Source: Weimeria sp002480925
GTDB lineage: Bacteria; Bacillota; Clostridia; Lachnospirales; Lachnospiraceae
Direction of reading: 5' to 3'
Assembly (NCBI RefSeq): GCF_052064335.1
Contig: NZ_JBQHVU010000002.1
Location: forward strand, 1-64,000
DNA: 64,000 nt
Position 1 is the first letter of the stretch. Each line of letters begins with the position of its first letter. Shown one piece after another: positions 1 through 6,664 of this stretch. The notes beneath the pieces were generated by a model that searched no databases, was not told the DNA's origin, and was given only the letters and a program-made list of their open reading frames with translations. The translations under genes and the position numbers were made by a program.

Positions 1-71
1 CAGTACGAGGTTGACTGGTAGACATAAGTGATCCCGCTCCGTTTATCAAGGCTTCGAATGATACTGGACAT
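1..71 (-). CDS. Transposase, N-terminal fragment (IS1634-like), runs off the window
   Basis: Only the first 23 or so codons are visible, reading MSSIIRSLDKRSG then ITYVYQSTSY. This opening is typical of IS1634/IS4-type DDE transposases, whose N-termini carry an RSLDKRSGITYVYESxSYWDKE-like stretch. I chose the ATG at 69-71 because the GGAGG at 79-83 lies 7 bases upstream of it; the ATG at 75-77 is too close. A good promoter lies just upstream. The catalytic domain is outside the window, so it cannot be said whether the element is intact. It is the only sign of mobile DNA here and sits next to a tRNA operon. Confidence 0.7.
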   Translation of the reverse strand, partial: MSSIIRSLDKRSGITYVYQSTSY

Positions 72-102
72 CTTCATTCCTCCTGCTTCATAGCTTGGTA
101 TT

Positions 103-131
103 ATTATACCACACTATGTAGGAGAAGGCAA
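103..131 (-). promoter_or_regulatory. Promoter of the transposase gene
   Basis: On the minus strand a -35 TTGCCT (126-131) and a perfect -10 TATAAT (103-108) are separated by 17 bases. The predicted start lies about 25 bases ahead of the transposase ATG. Confidence 0.6.
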
Positions 132-161
132 TGAAAACATGTCATTTTTTCAGTATTTATG

Positions 162-179
162 CGGCTTTTCAGCCGTTTT
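162..179 (+). terminator. Small hairpin followed by four T, possible weak terminator
   Basis: CGGCT, loop TTTC, AGCCG, then TTTT on the plus strand. Nothing visible on the plus strand ends here, so it may be part of the insertion sequence end or chance. The rest of 132-246 shows nothing I can assign. Confidence 0.25.
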
Positions 180-246
180 CATAGTGGCAACATAGGTTGG
201 AATTCCGGGAATCCAGGTTCCATGGGAGCATTGTCATACGGATAAA

Positions 247-280
247 TAAAAAAATCATATGCTTTCGACCAGACATATGA
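247..280 (-). terminator. Terminator of the tRNA operon
   Basis: On the minus strand TCATATG and CATATGA form a 7-bp stem around a 12-base loop, followed by a run of T. It lies about 45 bases beyond the last tRNA (Lys), as expected for the end of the operon. Confidence 0.6.
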
Positions 281-323
281 CCTTATATAAATATCATAAT
301 ATAATTCATAAAGAGGGATAAAA

Positions 324-396
324 TGAGGCATGGGGGATTTGAACCCCCGACAACTTGATTAAAAGTCAAGTGCTCTACCAACTGAGCTAATACCCC
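324..396 (-). tRNA. tRNA-Lys (anticodon TTT)
   Basis: Full cloverleaf on the minus strand. The acceptor arms are GGGGTAT and ATGCCTC, the anticodon arm is CTTGA/CTTTTAA/TCAAG with anticodon TTT, the T-arm has GGTTCAAATCC, and the discriminator is A. The 3' CCA is not encoded. It is the last gene of the six-tRNA operon. Confidence 0.97.
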
Positions 397-400
397 GTTT

Positions 401-472
401 CTGGGCCAGCCGGATTCGAACCGGCGAATGCAGGAATCAAAATCCTGTGCCTTACCGCTTGGCGATAGCCCA
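401..472 (-). tRNA. tRNA-Gln (anticodon TTG)
   Basis: The acceptor arms TGGGCTA and TGGCCCA give the U1-A72 first pair usual for bacterial tRNA-Gln. The anticodon loop is TTTTGAT with anticodon TTG and the discriminator is G. No CCA is encoded. It lies 4 bases upstream of tRNA-Lys in the operon. Confidence 0.97.
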
Positions 473-516
473 CCAAAGAATCCAACTGAAAGTGAAAGAT
501 AGACTAAAAAGTCAAG

Positions 517-591
517 GGTGGATAAAGGGATTCGAACCCTTGGCCTCCAGAGCCACAATCTGGCGCGCTAACCAGCTGCGCTATACCCACC
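517..591 (-). tRNA. tRNA-His (anticodon GTG)
   Basis: The anticodon arm is CCAGA/TTGTGGC/TCTGG with anticodon GTG. The acceptor arms are GTGGGTA and TATCCAC with discriminator C73. An extra G at 591 can serve as G-1 opposite C73, the identity element of tRNA-His, so I include it. No CCA is encoded. Confidence 0.96.
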
Positions 592-595
592 ATAA

Positions 596-669
<74 letters not shown>

Positions 670-730
670 ATTTATATTCATAAATGTCCGCACAATGCCT
701 ATCAGAGTGCGGACAATAAACATGAATAGA

Positions 731-801
731 AGCAGGTGATGAGAATCGAACTCACGTATCCAGCTTGGAAGGCTGGTGTTCTACCATTGAACTACACCTG
801 C
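731..801 (-). tRNA. tRNA-Gly (anticodon TCC)
   Basis: The acceptor arms are GCAGGTG and CACCTGC. The anticodon arm is CCAGC/CTTCCAA/GCTGG with anticodon TCC. Discriminator T; no encoded CCA. Confidence 0.97.
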
Positions 802-805
802 ATAA

Positions 806-879
806 TCGAGGTGACAGGATTCGAACCTGCGACCTCCTGGTCCCAAACCAGGCGCTCTACCAAGCTAAGCTACACCTCG
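806..879 (-). tRNA. tRNA-Pro (anticodon TGG)
   Basis: The acceptor arms are CGAGGTG and CACCTCG. The anticodon arm is CCTGG/TTTGGGA/CCAGG with anticodon TGG. Discriminator A; no encoded CCA. It is the first gene of the operon, about 35 bases after a strong promoter. The leader holds a short GCGTTT/AAACGC hairpin. Confidence 0.97.
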
Positions 880-913
880 AAACAAGAGCGTTTTCTCTCG
901 AAACGCAAGTAAG

Positions 914-942
914 AGTATATAACAATGTCGGGCGCTTGTCAA
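914..942 (-). promoter_or_regulatory. Strong promoter of the six-tRNA operon
   Basis: On the minus strand a consensus -35 TTGACA (937-942) is followed after exactly 17 bases by -10 TATACT (914-919). It points into tRNA-Pro. Confidence 0.85.
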
Positions 943-1062
943 GCACAAATTTCAAATTCGAGTAAATAGAATTCTGCTTCGAGTATATGGCAGCATTCCA
1001 GCCATTTCAAGCTCACATGGATATCCTTTTAGATATAAAAATATCAGCGAAAGGAGAAATCT

Positions 1063-1485
1063 ATGGAAATCTTTAAGCAGGCGGACAAAGGCTTTGATAA
1101 CAGCAAGGGCAAAAAGGAAAAGAAGGAAAAGGCTGTAGCACTTGTCGAGCAGACATTCGGAGAGAGATTAGAGCAGGTACTTCTTGAAAGCGGCATTGCA
1201 AAGAAGGTGTTTGCGGAGAGCATAGGTATAGCTCCTAATACACTGAGCGGTTATCTGAAGGGAGCCCATCTGCCGGATCTTCTTACCTTTACTATTATAT
1301 GCAGGAAGCTCGATGTTTCCGCTGACTATATGCTTGGAAGAACCGAGAACAGGAATGTGGACAGGAAACATACCAGAAGGGAGAGCGATCTTTTATCCTT
1401 CTACAGCATGATATCGGCCGGACGTCAGGAGCAGCTCATAGGTGAGGCAAGAGCATTTGCCAAGATGGAAAACAGGATGAGGTAA
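1063..1485 (+). CDS. XRE/Cro-family helix-turn-helix regulator
   Basis: 140 residues. The first 30 or so are lysine-rich and probably unstructured. Residues about 38-92 form a Cro/CI-type HTH, with FAESIGIAPNTLSGYLKG as the turn and recognition helix, ending in SADYMLGRTE, the usual close of this domain in Firmicute one-domain regulators. The C-terminal 45 residues are helical and unassigned. The start has a good AAAGGAG site 6 bases upstream. It lies alone, in the same direction as enolase 81 bases downstream. The target is unknown; control of its own gene or of eno would be a guess. Confidence 0.8.
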   Translation: MEIFKQADKGFDNSKGKKEKKEKAVALVEQTFGERLEQVLLESGIAKKVFAESIGIAPNTLSGYLKGAHLPDLLTFTIICRKLDVSADYMLGRTENRNVDRKHTRRESDLLSFYSMISAGRQEQLIGEARAFAKMENRMR

Positions 1486-1566
1486 ATGTTGCTTGAAAAA
1501 AAATACATTGTCTGTTAAACTTTACATCGGATTTTATGGTACCTGTTTTTTATAAGGAGGCATTTC

Positions 1567-2859
1567 ATGGAATTACAGGAAATAACAGACGTAAAGGGAA
1601 GGGAGATCCTTGATTCAAGAGGAAATCCTACTGTAGAGGCAGAGGTCACTCTTGCCGATGGCACAGTAGGACGTGGGGCTTCCCCTTCAGGAGCATCGAC
1701 TGGACAGTTCGAGGCTATAGAGATGCGTGACGGCGGAGACCGTTATCTTGGTAAGGGTGTGATAAAGGCAGTTTCTCATGTGAATAATGAGATCAGGGAT
1801 GCGGTCTTAGGCATAGATGCTACAGATACCTATGCAGTAGACCGTGCCATGCTTGCTGCAGACGGCACAGACAATAAGTCAAAGCTCGGCGCCAATGCAA
1901 TACTTGCAGTATCAATAGCAGCAGCAAGGGCAGCAGCCAGCTCGCTTGAGATCCCTCTGTTCAGGTTCTTAGGCGGATCCCAGGGGACTGATCTTCCAGT
2001 TCCTATGATGAATATTCTAAACGGCGGGGCTCATGCAGCCAACAATATCGACGCTCAGGAATTCATGATCATGCCGGTAGGGGCTCCTTCCTTCAAGGAA
2101 GCGCTCAGATGGTGTGCGGAGGTCTTCCACAGCCTGCAGGCACTTCTGAAGGCTGACGGCCATGCTACAGCAGTAGGAGACGAGGGAGGCTTCGCTCCGG
2201 ATCTGGAGAGTGACGAGGAGGCTATAGGCTACATAGTAAAGGCAGTCGAGAGGGCCGGATACAAGCCGGGAGTCGATTTCAAGATCGCTATGGACGTAGC
2301 ATCCTCCGAATGGAAGGGCAGCCGCAAGGGTCAGTATCATCTGCCGAAGGCCGGAAAGGATTATACTACAGATGAGCTTATAGAGCATTGGGCTAGGCTT
2401 GTAGACAAGTATCCTATCATTTCTATCGAGGATCCTCTCGATGAGGAGGATTGGGAAGGATGGGCAAAGATCACAAAGAAGCTGGGCGATAAGGTTCAGC
2501 TTGTAGGAGACGATCTTTTTGTTACAAATGTAAAGAGACTCCAGAAGGGAATCGACTGCAAGGCAGGAAATTCCATCCTGATCAAGCTCAATCAGATCGG
2601 ATCTGTTTCAGAGACCCTTGATGCCATAAAGCTTGCTCATGACAATGGATATACGACTATAGTTTCACACAGATCAGGCGAGACAGAGGATACTACGATC
2701 GCTGATCTGGCTGTAGCTATGAATTCCAAGCAGATAAAGACCGGAGCTCCGAGCAGATCAGAGAGGGTTGCCAAGTACAACCAGCTCCTGCGTATAGAGG
2801 AGGAGCTTGGAGAGGCAGCAGTCTATCCGGGACCAAAAGCATTTAATGTCCAGCGCTGA
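1567..2859 (+). CDS. eno: Enolase (phosphopyruvate hydratase)
   Basis: 430 residues, the normal bacterial length. It dehydrates 2-phosphoglycerate to phosphoenolpyruvate in glycolysis, as a cytosolic dimer or octamer with two Mg2+. The N-terminal cap has DVKGREILDSRGNPTVEAEV and the mobile loop GASTGQFEA. Metal ligands are in MDVASSEW, SIEDPLDEEDW and GDDLFVTN. The catalytic lysines are in LIKLNQIGSVSET, and VSHRSGETEDT is the signature of the family. The start follows AAGGAGG at 8 bases. A large hairpin terminator follows the stop. Confidence 0.99.
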   Translation: MELQEITDVKGREILDSRGNPTVEAEVTLADGTVGRGASPSGASTGQFEAIEMRDGGDRYLGKGVIKAVSHVNNEIRDAVLGIDATDTYAVDRAMLAADGTDNKSKLGANAILAVSIAAARAAASSLEIPLFRFLGGSQGTDLPVPMMNILNGGAHAANNIDAQEFMIMPVGAPSFKEALRWCAEVFHSLQALLKADGHATAVGDEGGFAPDLESDEEAIGYIVKAVERAGYKPGVDFKIAMDVASSEWKGSRKGQYHLPKAGKDYTTDELIEHWARLVDKYPIISIEDPLDEEDWEGWAKITKKLGDKVQLVGDDLFVTNVKRLQKGIDCKAGNSILIKLNQIGSVSETLDAIKLAHDNGYTTIVSHRSGETEDTTIADLAVAMNSKQIKTGAPSRSERVAKYNQLLRIEEELGEAAVYPGPKAFNVQR

Positions 2860-2883
2860 AGCAGGATCTTAAATAAATAACAG

Positions 2884-2949
2884 AGTACACGAAAGTGCAC
2901 GAAGGGGCACACCACCTTGGGCGTGAGTCTTCTTCGTGTACTTTTTTTT
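2884..2949 (+). terminator. Long composite hairpin with T8 tail after eno
   Basis: A perfect 10-bp outer stem (AGTACACGAA at 2884-2893 with TTCGTGTACT at 2933-2942) is followed by eight T. Inside is a second stem, CACGAAGG pairing with CCTT and CGTG across a GGG bulge. It is far larger than the other terminators here. I looked for the TPP riboswitch core (CTGAGA and its partner) because thiS follows, and did not find it. It most simply ends the eno transcript. Confidence 0.75.
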
Positions 2950-2978
2950 ATTGTCTTTGTAGACGCGAAAGGAGGCAT

Positions 2979-3173
2979 ATGCGGATAAATGGCGAGGAAT
3001 TCCCCGCAGATGGGAAAAGCGTAGAGGCGCTTATAGAGGAGAGAGGACTGAAGAAGGAAATGGTTGCGGTGGAGCTCAATGAAAGGATTCTGCCGCGAGA
3101 GGAATATGGGACTTGTATTCCTCTTGAAGATGATGTGATAGAAATAGTTCAGTTCATGGGCGGCGGCCGGTGA
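2979..3173 (+). CDS. thiS: Sulfur carrier protein ThiS
   Basis: 64 residues of beta-grasp (ubiquitin-like) type: MRINGEEF at the start, VAVELNERILPREEY in the middle, VIEIVQFMGGGR at the end. ThiS carries sulfur as a C-terminal Gly-Gly thiocarboxylate to ThiG. The ATG at 2979 has AAAGGAGG 5 bases upstream; a longer reading frame from 2895 crosses the eno terminator and is rejected. The oddity is the C-terminus: an Arg follows the GGG, whereas ThiS normally ends in Gly-Gly, and no thiF is present nearby to activate it. First gene of thiSGH. Confidence 0.9.
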   Translation: MRINGEEFPADGKSVEALIEERGLKKEMVAVELNERILPREEYGTCIPLEDDVIEIVQFMGGGR

Positions 3174-3195
3174 ACAAAAGAAAGGAAGGCAAAAA

Positions 3196-3960
3196 ATGTC
3201 AGATACATTAAAGCTCGGGAACAAGGAATTTACATCAAGGTTTATCCTTGGATCAGGGAAATACTCTGTGGATCTGATAAAGGCAGCTGTAAATGAGGCG
3301 CATGCCCAGATCATAACACTAAGTGTCAGGCGGACCAATACAAGGAAGTCAGAGAATATCCTTGAGTATATACCTGATGGGGTAACCCTTCTCCCGAATA
3401 CCTCCGGAGCCAGGAATGCCGAGGAGGCAGTGCGTATCGCTCATCTGGCAAGAGAGCTTGGATGCGGGGATTTCGTAAAGATAGAGATAATGGGAGATAC
3501 CAAGTATCTTCTTCCGGATAATAATGAGACAGTTAAGGCAACTGAGATCCTTGCAAAGGAGGGCTTTATTGTGCTTCCATATATGTATCCGGACCTCTAT
3601 GCAGCAAGAGCCTTAAGAGATGCGGGAGCTGCAGCGATAATGCCACTGGCATCTCCTATCGGATCAAACAGAGGGCTTTCTACAAAGGAGTTTATCCAGA
3701 TCATTATCGATGAGATCGATCTTCCTGTGATCGTCGACGCCGGTATAGGGAAGCCGTCAGAGGCAGCCTGTGCAATGGAGATGGGAGCAGCAGCTGTAAT
3801 GTGCAATACTGCAATAGCTACGTCTGAGAATATACCTCTTATGGCAGGCGCCTTTGCAGAGGCCATAAGCGCAGGAAGAAAGGCATATCTTGCCGGAACT
3901 GGCAGGGTGCTTGAAAGAGGAGCAGAATCATCTGATCCCCTGCTTGGTTTTTTGAGATAA
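3196..3960 (+). CDS. thiG: Thiazole synthase ThiG
   Basis: 254 residues, a TIM-barrel enzyme that builds the thiazole phosphate of thiamine from 1-deoxyxylulose 5-phosphate, dehydroglycine and the ThiS thiocarboxylate. Family marks are SRFILGSGKY at the N-terminus, the Schiff-base lysine in DFVKIEIMGD (about residue 96), MPLASPIGSNRGL, and the phosphate-binding VIVDAGIGKPSEAA. The start follows AAAGGAAGG. It lies 22 bases after thiS and 25 before thiH, clearly one operon. Confidence 0.98.
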   Translation: MSDTLKLGNKEFTSRFILGSGKYSVDLIKAAVNEAHAQIITLSVRRTNTRKSENILEYIPDGVTLLPNTSGARNAEEAVRIAHLARELGCGDFVKIEIMGDTKYLLPDNNETVKATEILAKEGFIVLPYMYPDLYAARALRDAGAAAIMPLASPIGSNRGLSTKEFIQIIIDEIDLPVIVDAGIGKPSEAACAMEMGAAAVMCNTAIATSENIPLMAGAFAEAISAGRKAYLAGTGRVLERGAESSDPLLGFLR

Positions 3961-3985
3961 GAGTGAAGGAAGGCAGGAACATAAA

Positions 3986-5248
3986 ATGGAAGAACAGAAA
4001 AATCAGTTTTTTGTCGATGGAAAGCAGTTAAGCGAGGCTGCCCTTAAGAGAAAGCACGAGCTGGAAAATAACCCTGAGAGCCGAACAGATCCTATGAAGT
4101 TCATGCCGGGTATGGACAGGATCGATCCTGCCATAAGGAATACAGTGATCGACCAGATGAATTCATACGATTATAATAAGTACACAGATATGGACGTAAG
4201 GAGGGCTTTAAGGAAGAGGAGGATAGATATAGAGGACTTCAAGGCGCTTTTGAGCCCGGCAGCCTTTCCTCATCTGAACGAGATGGCAGAGAGAGCCAGG
4301 TATGACACAGCCCGTCAGTTCGGAAACACAGTATATATGTTTACTCCGCTTTATATAGCCAACTACTGTGAGAATTACTGCATCTACTGCGGCTTCAACT
4401 GCTATAACGATATTCACAGGAAGCAGCTCGATAAGGATGAGATCCGTCATGAGATGGAGGTAATCGCTGATACCGGGATCGAGGAGATACTGATCCTTAC
4501 TGGGGAAAGCAAGAAAAGGAGCTCGGTCGAATATATAGGAGAGGCCTGCAAGCTGGCAAAGGAATACTTCAGGAATGTAAGTCTTGAGGTATATCCCGGC
4601 AACATAGACGATTATAAATACTGGCATGAGTGCGGAGCCGACTATGTGACAGTATTTCAGGAAACCTACGATGCGAAGAAATATGAGACCCTCCATCTGC
4701 TAGGCCACAAAAGGATCTTTCCTTACAGGTTCGAGGCCCAGGAAAGGGCCCTGCTCGGAGGCATGAGAGGAGTAGGCTTCTCGGCTCTCCTGGGCTTAAG
4801 CGATTTCAGGAAGGATGCGCTTGCGACAGGCCTTCATGTATATTATCTTCAGAGGAAGTATCCATGGGCTGAGTATTCGCTTTCATGTCCCAGACTTCGT
4901 CCTATTATAAACAATGAGAAGATAAATCCGCTTGATGTAGGAGAGGCCCAGCTGACACAGATACTCTGTGCATACAGGATCTTTCTTCCGTTTGCGGGGA
5001 TAGTAGTAAGCTCCCGTGAGACAAAGCGCTTCAGGAACGGTATAGTAAAGATAGCGGCCACCAAGGTTTCAGCCGGGGTATCTACCGGAATAGGAGATCA
5101 TGAGGCCAAATATACCCACACCGAGGAGAAGGGGACCGGCGATGAACAGTTCGAGATCGCTGATACCAGATCCTTCGACAGCATGTATTCCGATCTCTCC
5201 GATGAAGGAATGCAGCCTGTCACCAATGACTATGTATATGTAGGATAA
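3986..5248 (+). CDS. thiH: 2-iminoacetate synthase ThiH (radical SAM)
   Basis: 420 residues. It cleaves tyrosine with an adenosyl radical to give dehydroglycine and p-cresol; this oxygen-free route replaces glycine oxidase (ThiO) in anaerobes. The cluster motif is C128-x3-C132-x2-C135 in NYCENYCIYCGF. ILILTGESKKRSS is the SAM-binding GGE-like stretch, and the C-terminal BATS-type domain follows. The start has AAGGAAGG at 11 bases. It ends the thiSGH run and is followed by a strong terminator. Confidence 0.98.
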   Translation: MEEQKNQFFVDGKQLSEAALKRKHELENNPESRTDPMKFMPGMDRIDPAIRNTVIDQMNSYDYNKYTDMDVRRALRKRRIDIEDFKALLSPAAFPHLNEMAERARYDTARQFGNTVYMFTPLYIANYCENYCIYCGFNCYNDIHRKQLDKDEIRHEMEVIADTGIEEILILTGESKKRSSVEYIGEACKLAKEYFRNVSLEVYPGNIDDYKYWHECGADYVTVFQETYDAKKYETLHLLGHKRIFPYRFEAQERALLGGMRGVGFSALLGLSDFRKDALATGLHVYYLQRKYPWAEYSLSCPRLRPIINNEKINPLDVGEAQLTQILCAYRIFLPFAGIVVSSRETKRFRNGIVKIAATKVSAGVSTGIGDHEAKYTHTEEKGTGDEQFEIADTRSFDSMYSDLSDEGMQPVTNDYVYVG

Positions 5249-5252
5249 AAAA

Positions 5253-5278
5253 TGCGCCCCATATGGGGCGCACCTTTT
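5253..5278. terminator. Bidirectional terminator between thiH and the DUF5684 gene
   Basis: The 20-base palindrome TGCGCCCCATATGGGGCGCA has a T-run on both strands (CCTTTT on plus, TTTTTT on minus). It serves the two converging genes. Confidence 0.85.
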
Positions 5279-5286
5279 CTCAAGAC

Positions 5287-5640
5287 CTATTGCGGTCCGT
5301 AGTACTGGGAAGAATCGAATCCCAGTATAAGCTGGAAAATATTCGGCAGGAAGATAAGTCCTACGGCGAATCCGCCTGATTTCCCGAATGCATGTGCAAG
5401 CTTTACTTCATAGATGATGCTTATCACGACATTTACGATCGGGATCAATAACAGAAGAAATAACAGACCGTTTCCCCATGCTATCTTGTACTGAACGTAC
5501 AGATTATAGAATGGGATAAGACTCGCCCAGCCAGGCTCTCCGGCCTTTTCGAAGATCTTCCAGTTCGCTATGATCAGAAGAATATATAATACCAGACACC
5601 AAACCCAGTAGACAGCAAGTAATGCAAATAAGCCTTCCAT
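5287..5640 (-). CDS. DUF5684-like small membrane protein
   Basis: 117 residues with about four hydrophobic segments (residues 5-25, 38-50, 58-80, 92-108). The stretch KIFEKAGEPGWASLIPFYNL is the mark of the DUF5684 family, common in Clostridia, often beside signal peptidase or sortase genes. Function is not known. The ATG has AAGGAGG at a good distance. It sits on the opposite strand between thiH and thiE, interrupting the thiamine genes, and shares a terminator with thiH. Confidence 0.8.
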   Translation of the reverse strand: MEGLFALLAVYWVWCLVLYILLIIANWKIFEKAGEPGWASLIPFYNLYVQYKIAWGNGLLFLLLLIPIVNVVISIIYEVKLAHAFGKSGGFAVGLIFLPNIFQLILGFDSSQYYGPQ

Positions 5641-5713
5641 TGCTTTCGTCCTCCTTTCTCTTAAAATTTGATTAAATTATAATCTTTTTGTAAACACACG
5701 TCAAGCTAAAGGT

Positions 5714-5742
5714 TTGTAAGTCCTGATAAAAAATGCTATATT
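5714..5742 (+). promoter_or_regulatory. Promoter of thiE/tenI
   Basis: -35 TTGTAA (5714-5719), 17-base spacer, -10 TATATT (5737-5742). It explains separate expression of this gene from thiSGH, from which it is cut off by a terminator and a reversed gene. Confidence 0.55.
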
Positions 5743-5778
5743 AGATAAAGCGATTTACAGGAAAAGGAAGCGGAACTT

Positions 5779-6444
5779 ATGAAGGTGATCTGCATTACAA
5801 ATCATGAGCTTCTGCCTGACGGCAGACTGGGGGAGATGTCCTACAGGTCATGGAAGAAGGCCTATGTGGAGGAGATAAAGAGGATAGACTGCTGCGGTCC
5901 GGCAGCAGTAATAGTAAGGGAAAAGCTGCTGTCCGGAATAGAGTATACAGATCTCTATCAGGCACTTTCTCGGGACTCCATTACAGAGCAGACAGAGCTT
6001 ATCTGGCATGATCATTACGAGGCGCTGCGGCTTTTTATGAGATTCCACAGGAGATCTGAATGGCCGGCATCCGTATTCTTCTCAGGACGTGAGGCGGGTG
6101 CTATTCCTGATGCGGATCTAAGAGAGCTAAAGAGAGACGGGATCAGATTCGGACTGCCATGCCACAGTATGATCGAGCTTAAGGACGCACTCTGCGCAGG
6201 AGCTGACTTCATTACTGCAAGCCATATCTTTAATACTGCCTGCAAGATAGGAAAGAGGCCGAAGGGTCTTGACTTCCTGAGGGAGGTTTCGTCTGCGGTG
6301 ACTATACCTGTCATAGCCCTTGGAGGTATAGATGTATCAAATGCCGCATCATGTATCGAGGCCGGAGCAGCCGGAGTGGCTGTCATGTCTCTTGCGATGA
6401 GGGAAGACAAGGCTGCTCTTAGGGATCTTATAGCCCTGAAATGA
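5779..6444 (+). CDS. thiE: ThiE/TenI-family protein (thiamine phosphate synthase or thiazole tautomerase)
   Basis: 221 residues of (beta/alpha)8 type. The C-terminal half carries the family pattern ASHIFNTACKIGKRPKGLDF and then IPVIALGGIDVSN, followed by GAAGVAVMS. ThiE joins the pyrimidine and thiazole parts of thiamine; TenI aromatises the thiazole. The HIFxTxCKxGxxPKGLDF form is seen in TenI-like members too, and the pyrophosphate-binding residues cannot be settled by eye, so the exact role is open. The start follows GGAAGCGG; its own promoter is upstream. The nearby thiSGH supports a thiamine role. Confidence 0.75.
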   Translation: MKVICITNHELLPDGRLGEMSYRSWKKAYVEEIKRIDCCGPAAVIVREKLLSGIEYTDLYQALSRDSITEQTELIWHDHYEALRLFMRFHRRSEWPASVFFSGREAGAIPDADLRELKRDGIRFGLPCHSMIELKDALCAGADFITASHIFNTACKIGKRPKGLDFLREVSSAVTIPVIALGGIDVSNAASCIEAGAAGVAVMSLAMREDKAALRDLIALK

Positions 6445-6533
6445 GTTGTATTAATATTCAGAAAATTACGACTTTGCTTTTTTTGCGTTTTACCCTTTTA
6501 ATATTCTCTGGAATGTATTATCATATATCCAAC

Positions 6534-6549
6534 GCACAATATATAGTGC
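6534..6549 (+). promoter_or_regulatory. NrdR-box-like site before nrdD
   Basis: GCACAATATATAGTGC matches the NrdR operator pattern (ACACwATATaTwGTGT) and is nearly palindromic. NrdR is the usual ATP/dATP-sensing repressor of ribonucleotide reductase genes. Only one clear box is seen; NrdR sites usually come in pairs about 31 bases apart. It would overlap a weak -10 (TATATA at 6540-6545) with TTATCA 16 bases upstream. Confidence 0.65.
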
Positions 6550-6570
6550 TTTATAGATCAGACATAACTA

Positions 6571-6610
6571 CACTTAGTTGTTGCATGAGTCCACAACTAA
6601 GTGATTTTTT
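6571..6610 (+). terminator. Perfect 11-bp hairpin with T6 in the nrdD leader
   Basis: CACTTAGTTGT (6571-6581) pairs perfectly with ACAACTAAGTG (6593-6603) and is followed by A and six T. It lies downstream of the NrdR box and 55 bases before the nrdD start. It could be a late terminator for thiE, but if nrdD is transcribed from near the NrdR box it must act as an attenuator. Confidence 0.75.
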
Positions 6611-6664
6611 CCTGTATGACCTGATGATGGGTTTGTCAGGATAAGGAAAGGAAGATTCTTTTTG

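Noticed and set aside
2860..2978. TPP riboswitch before thiS
   Set aside because: The conserved CTGAGA core and partner element are not present; the structure ends in a plain T8 terminator.
2895..3173. Longer 92-residue version of thiS
   Set aside because: Its first 28 codons lie in the eno terminator; the ATG at 2979 has a strong ribosome site and gives the family length.
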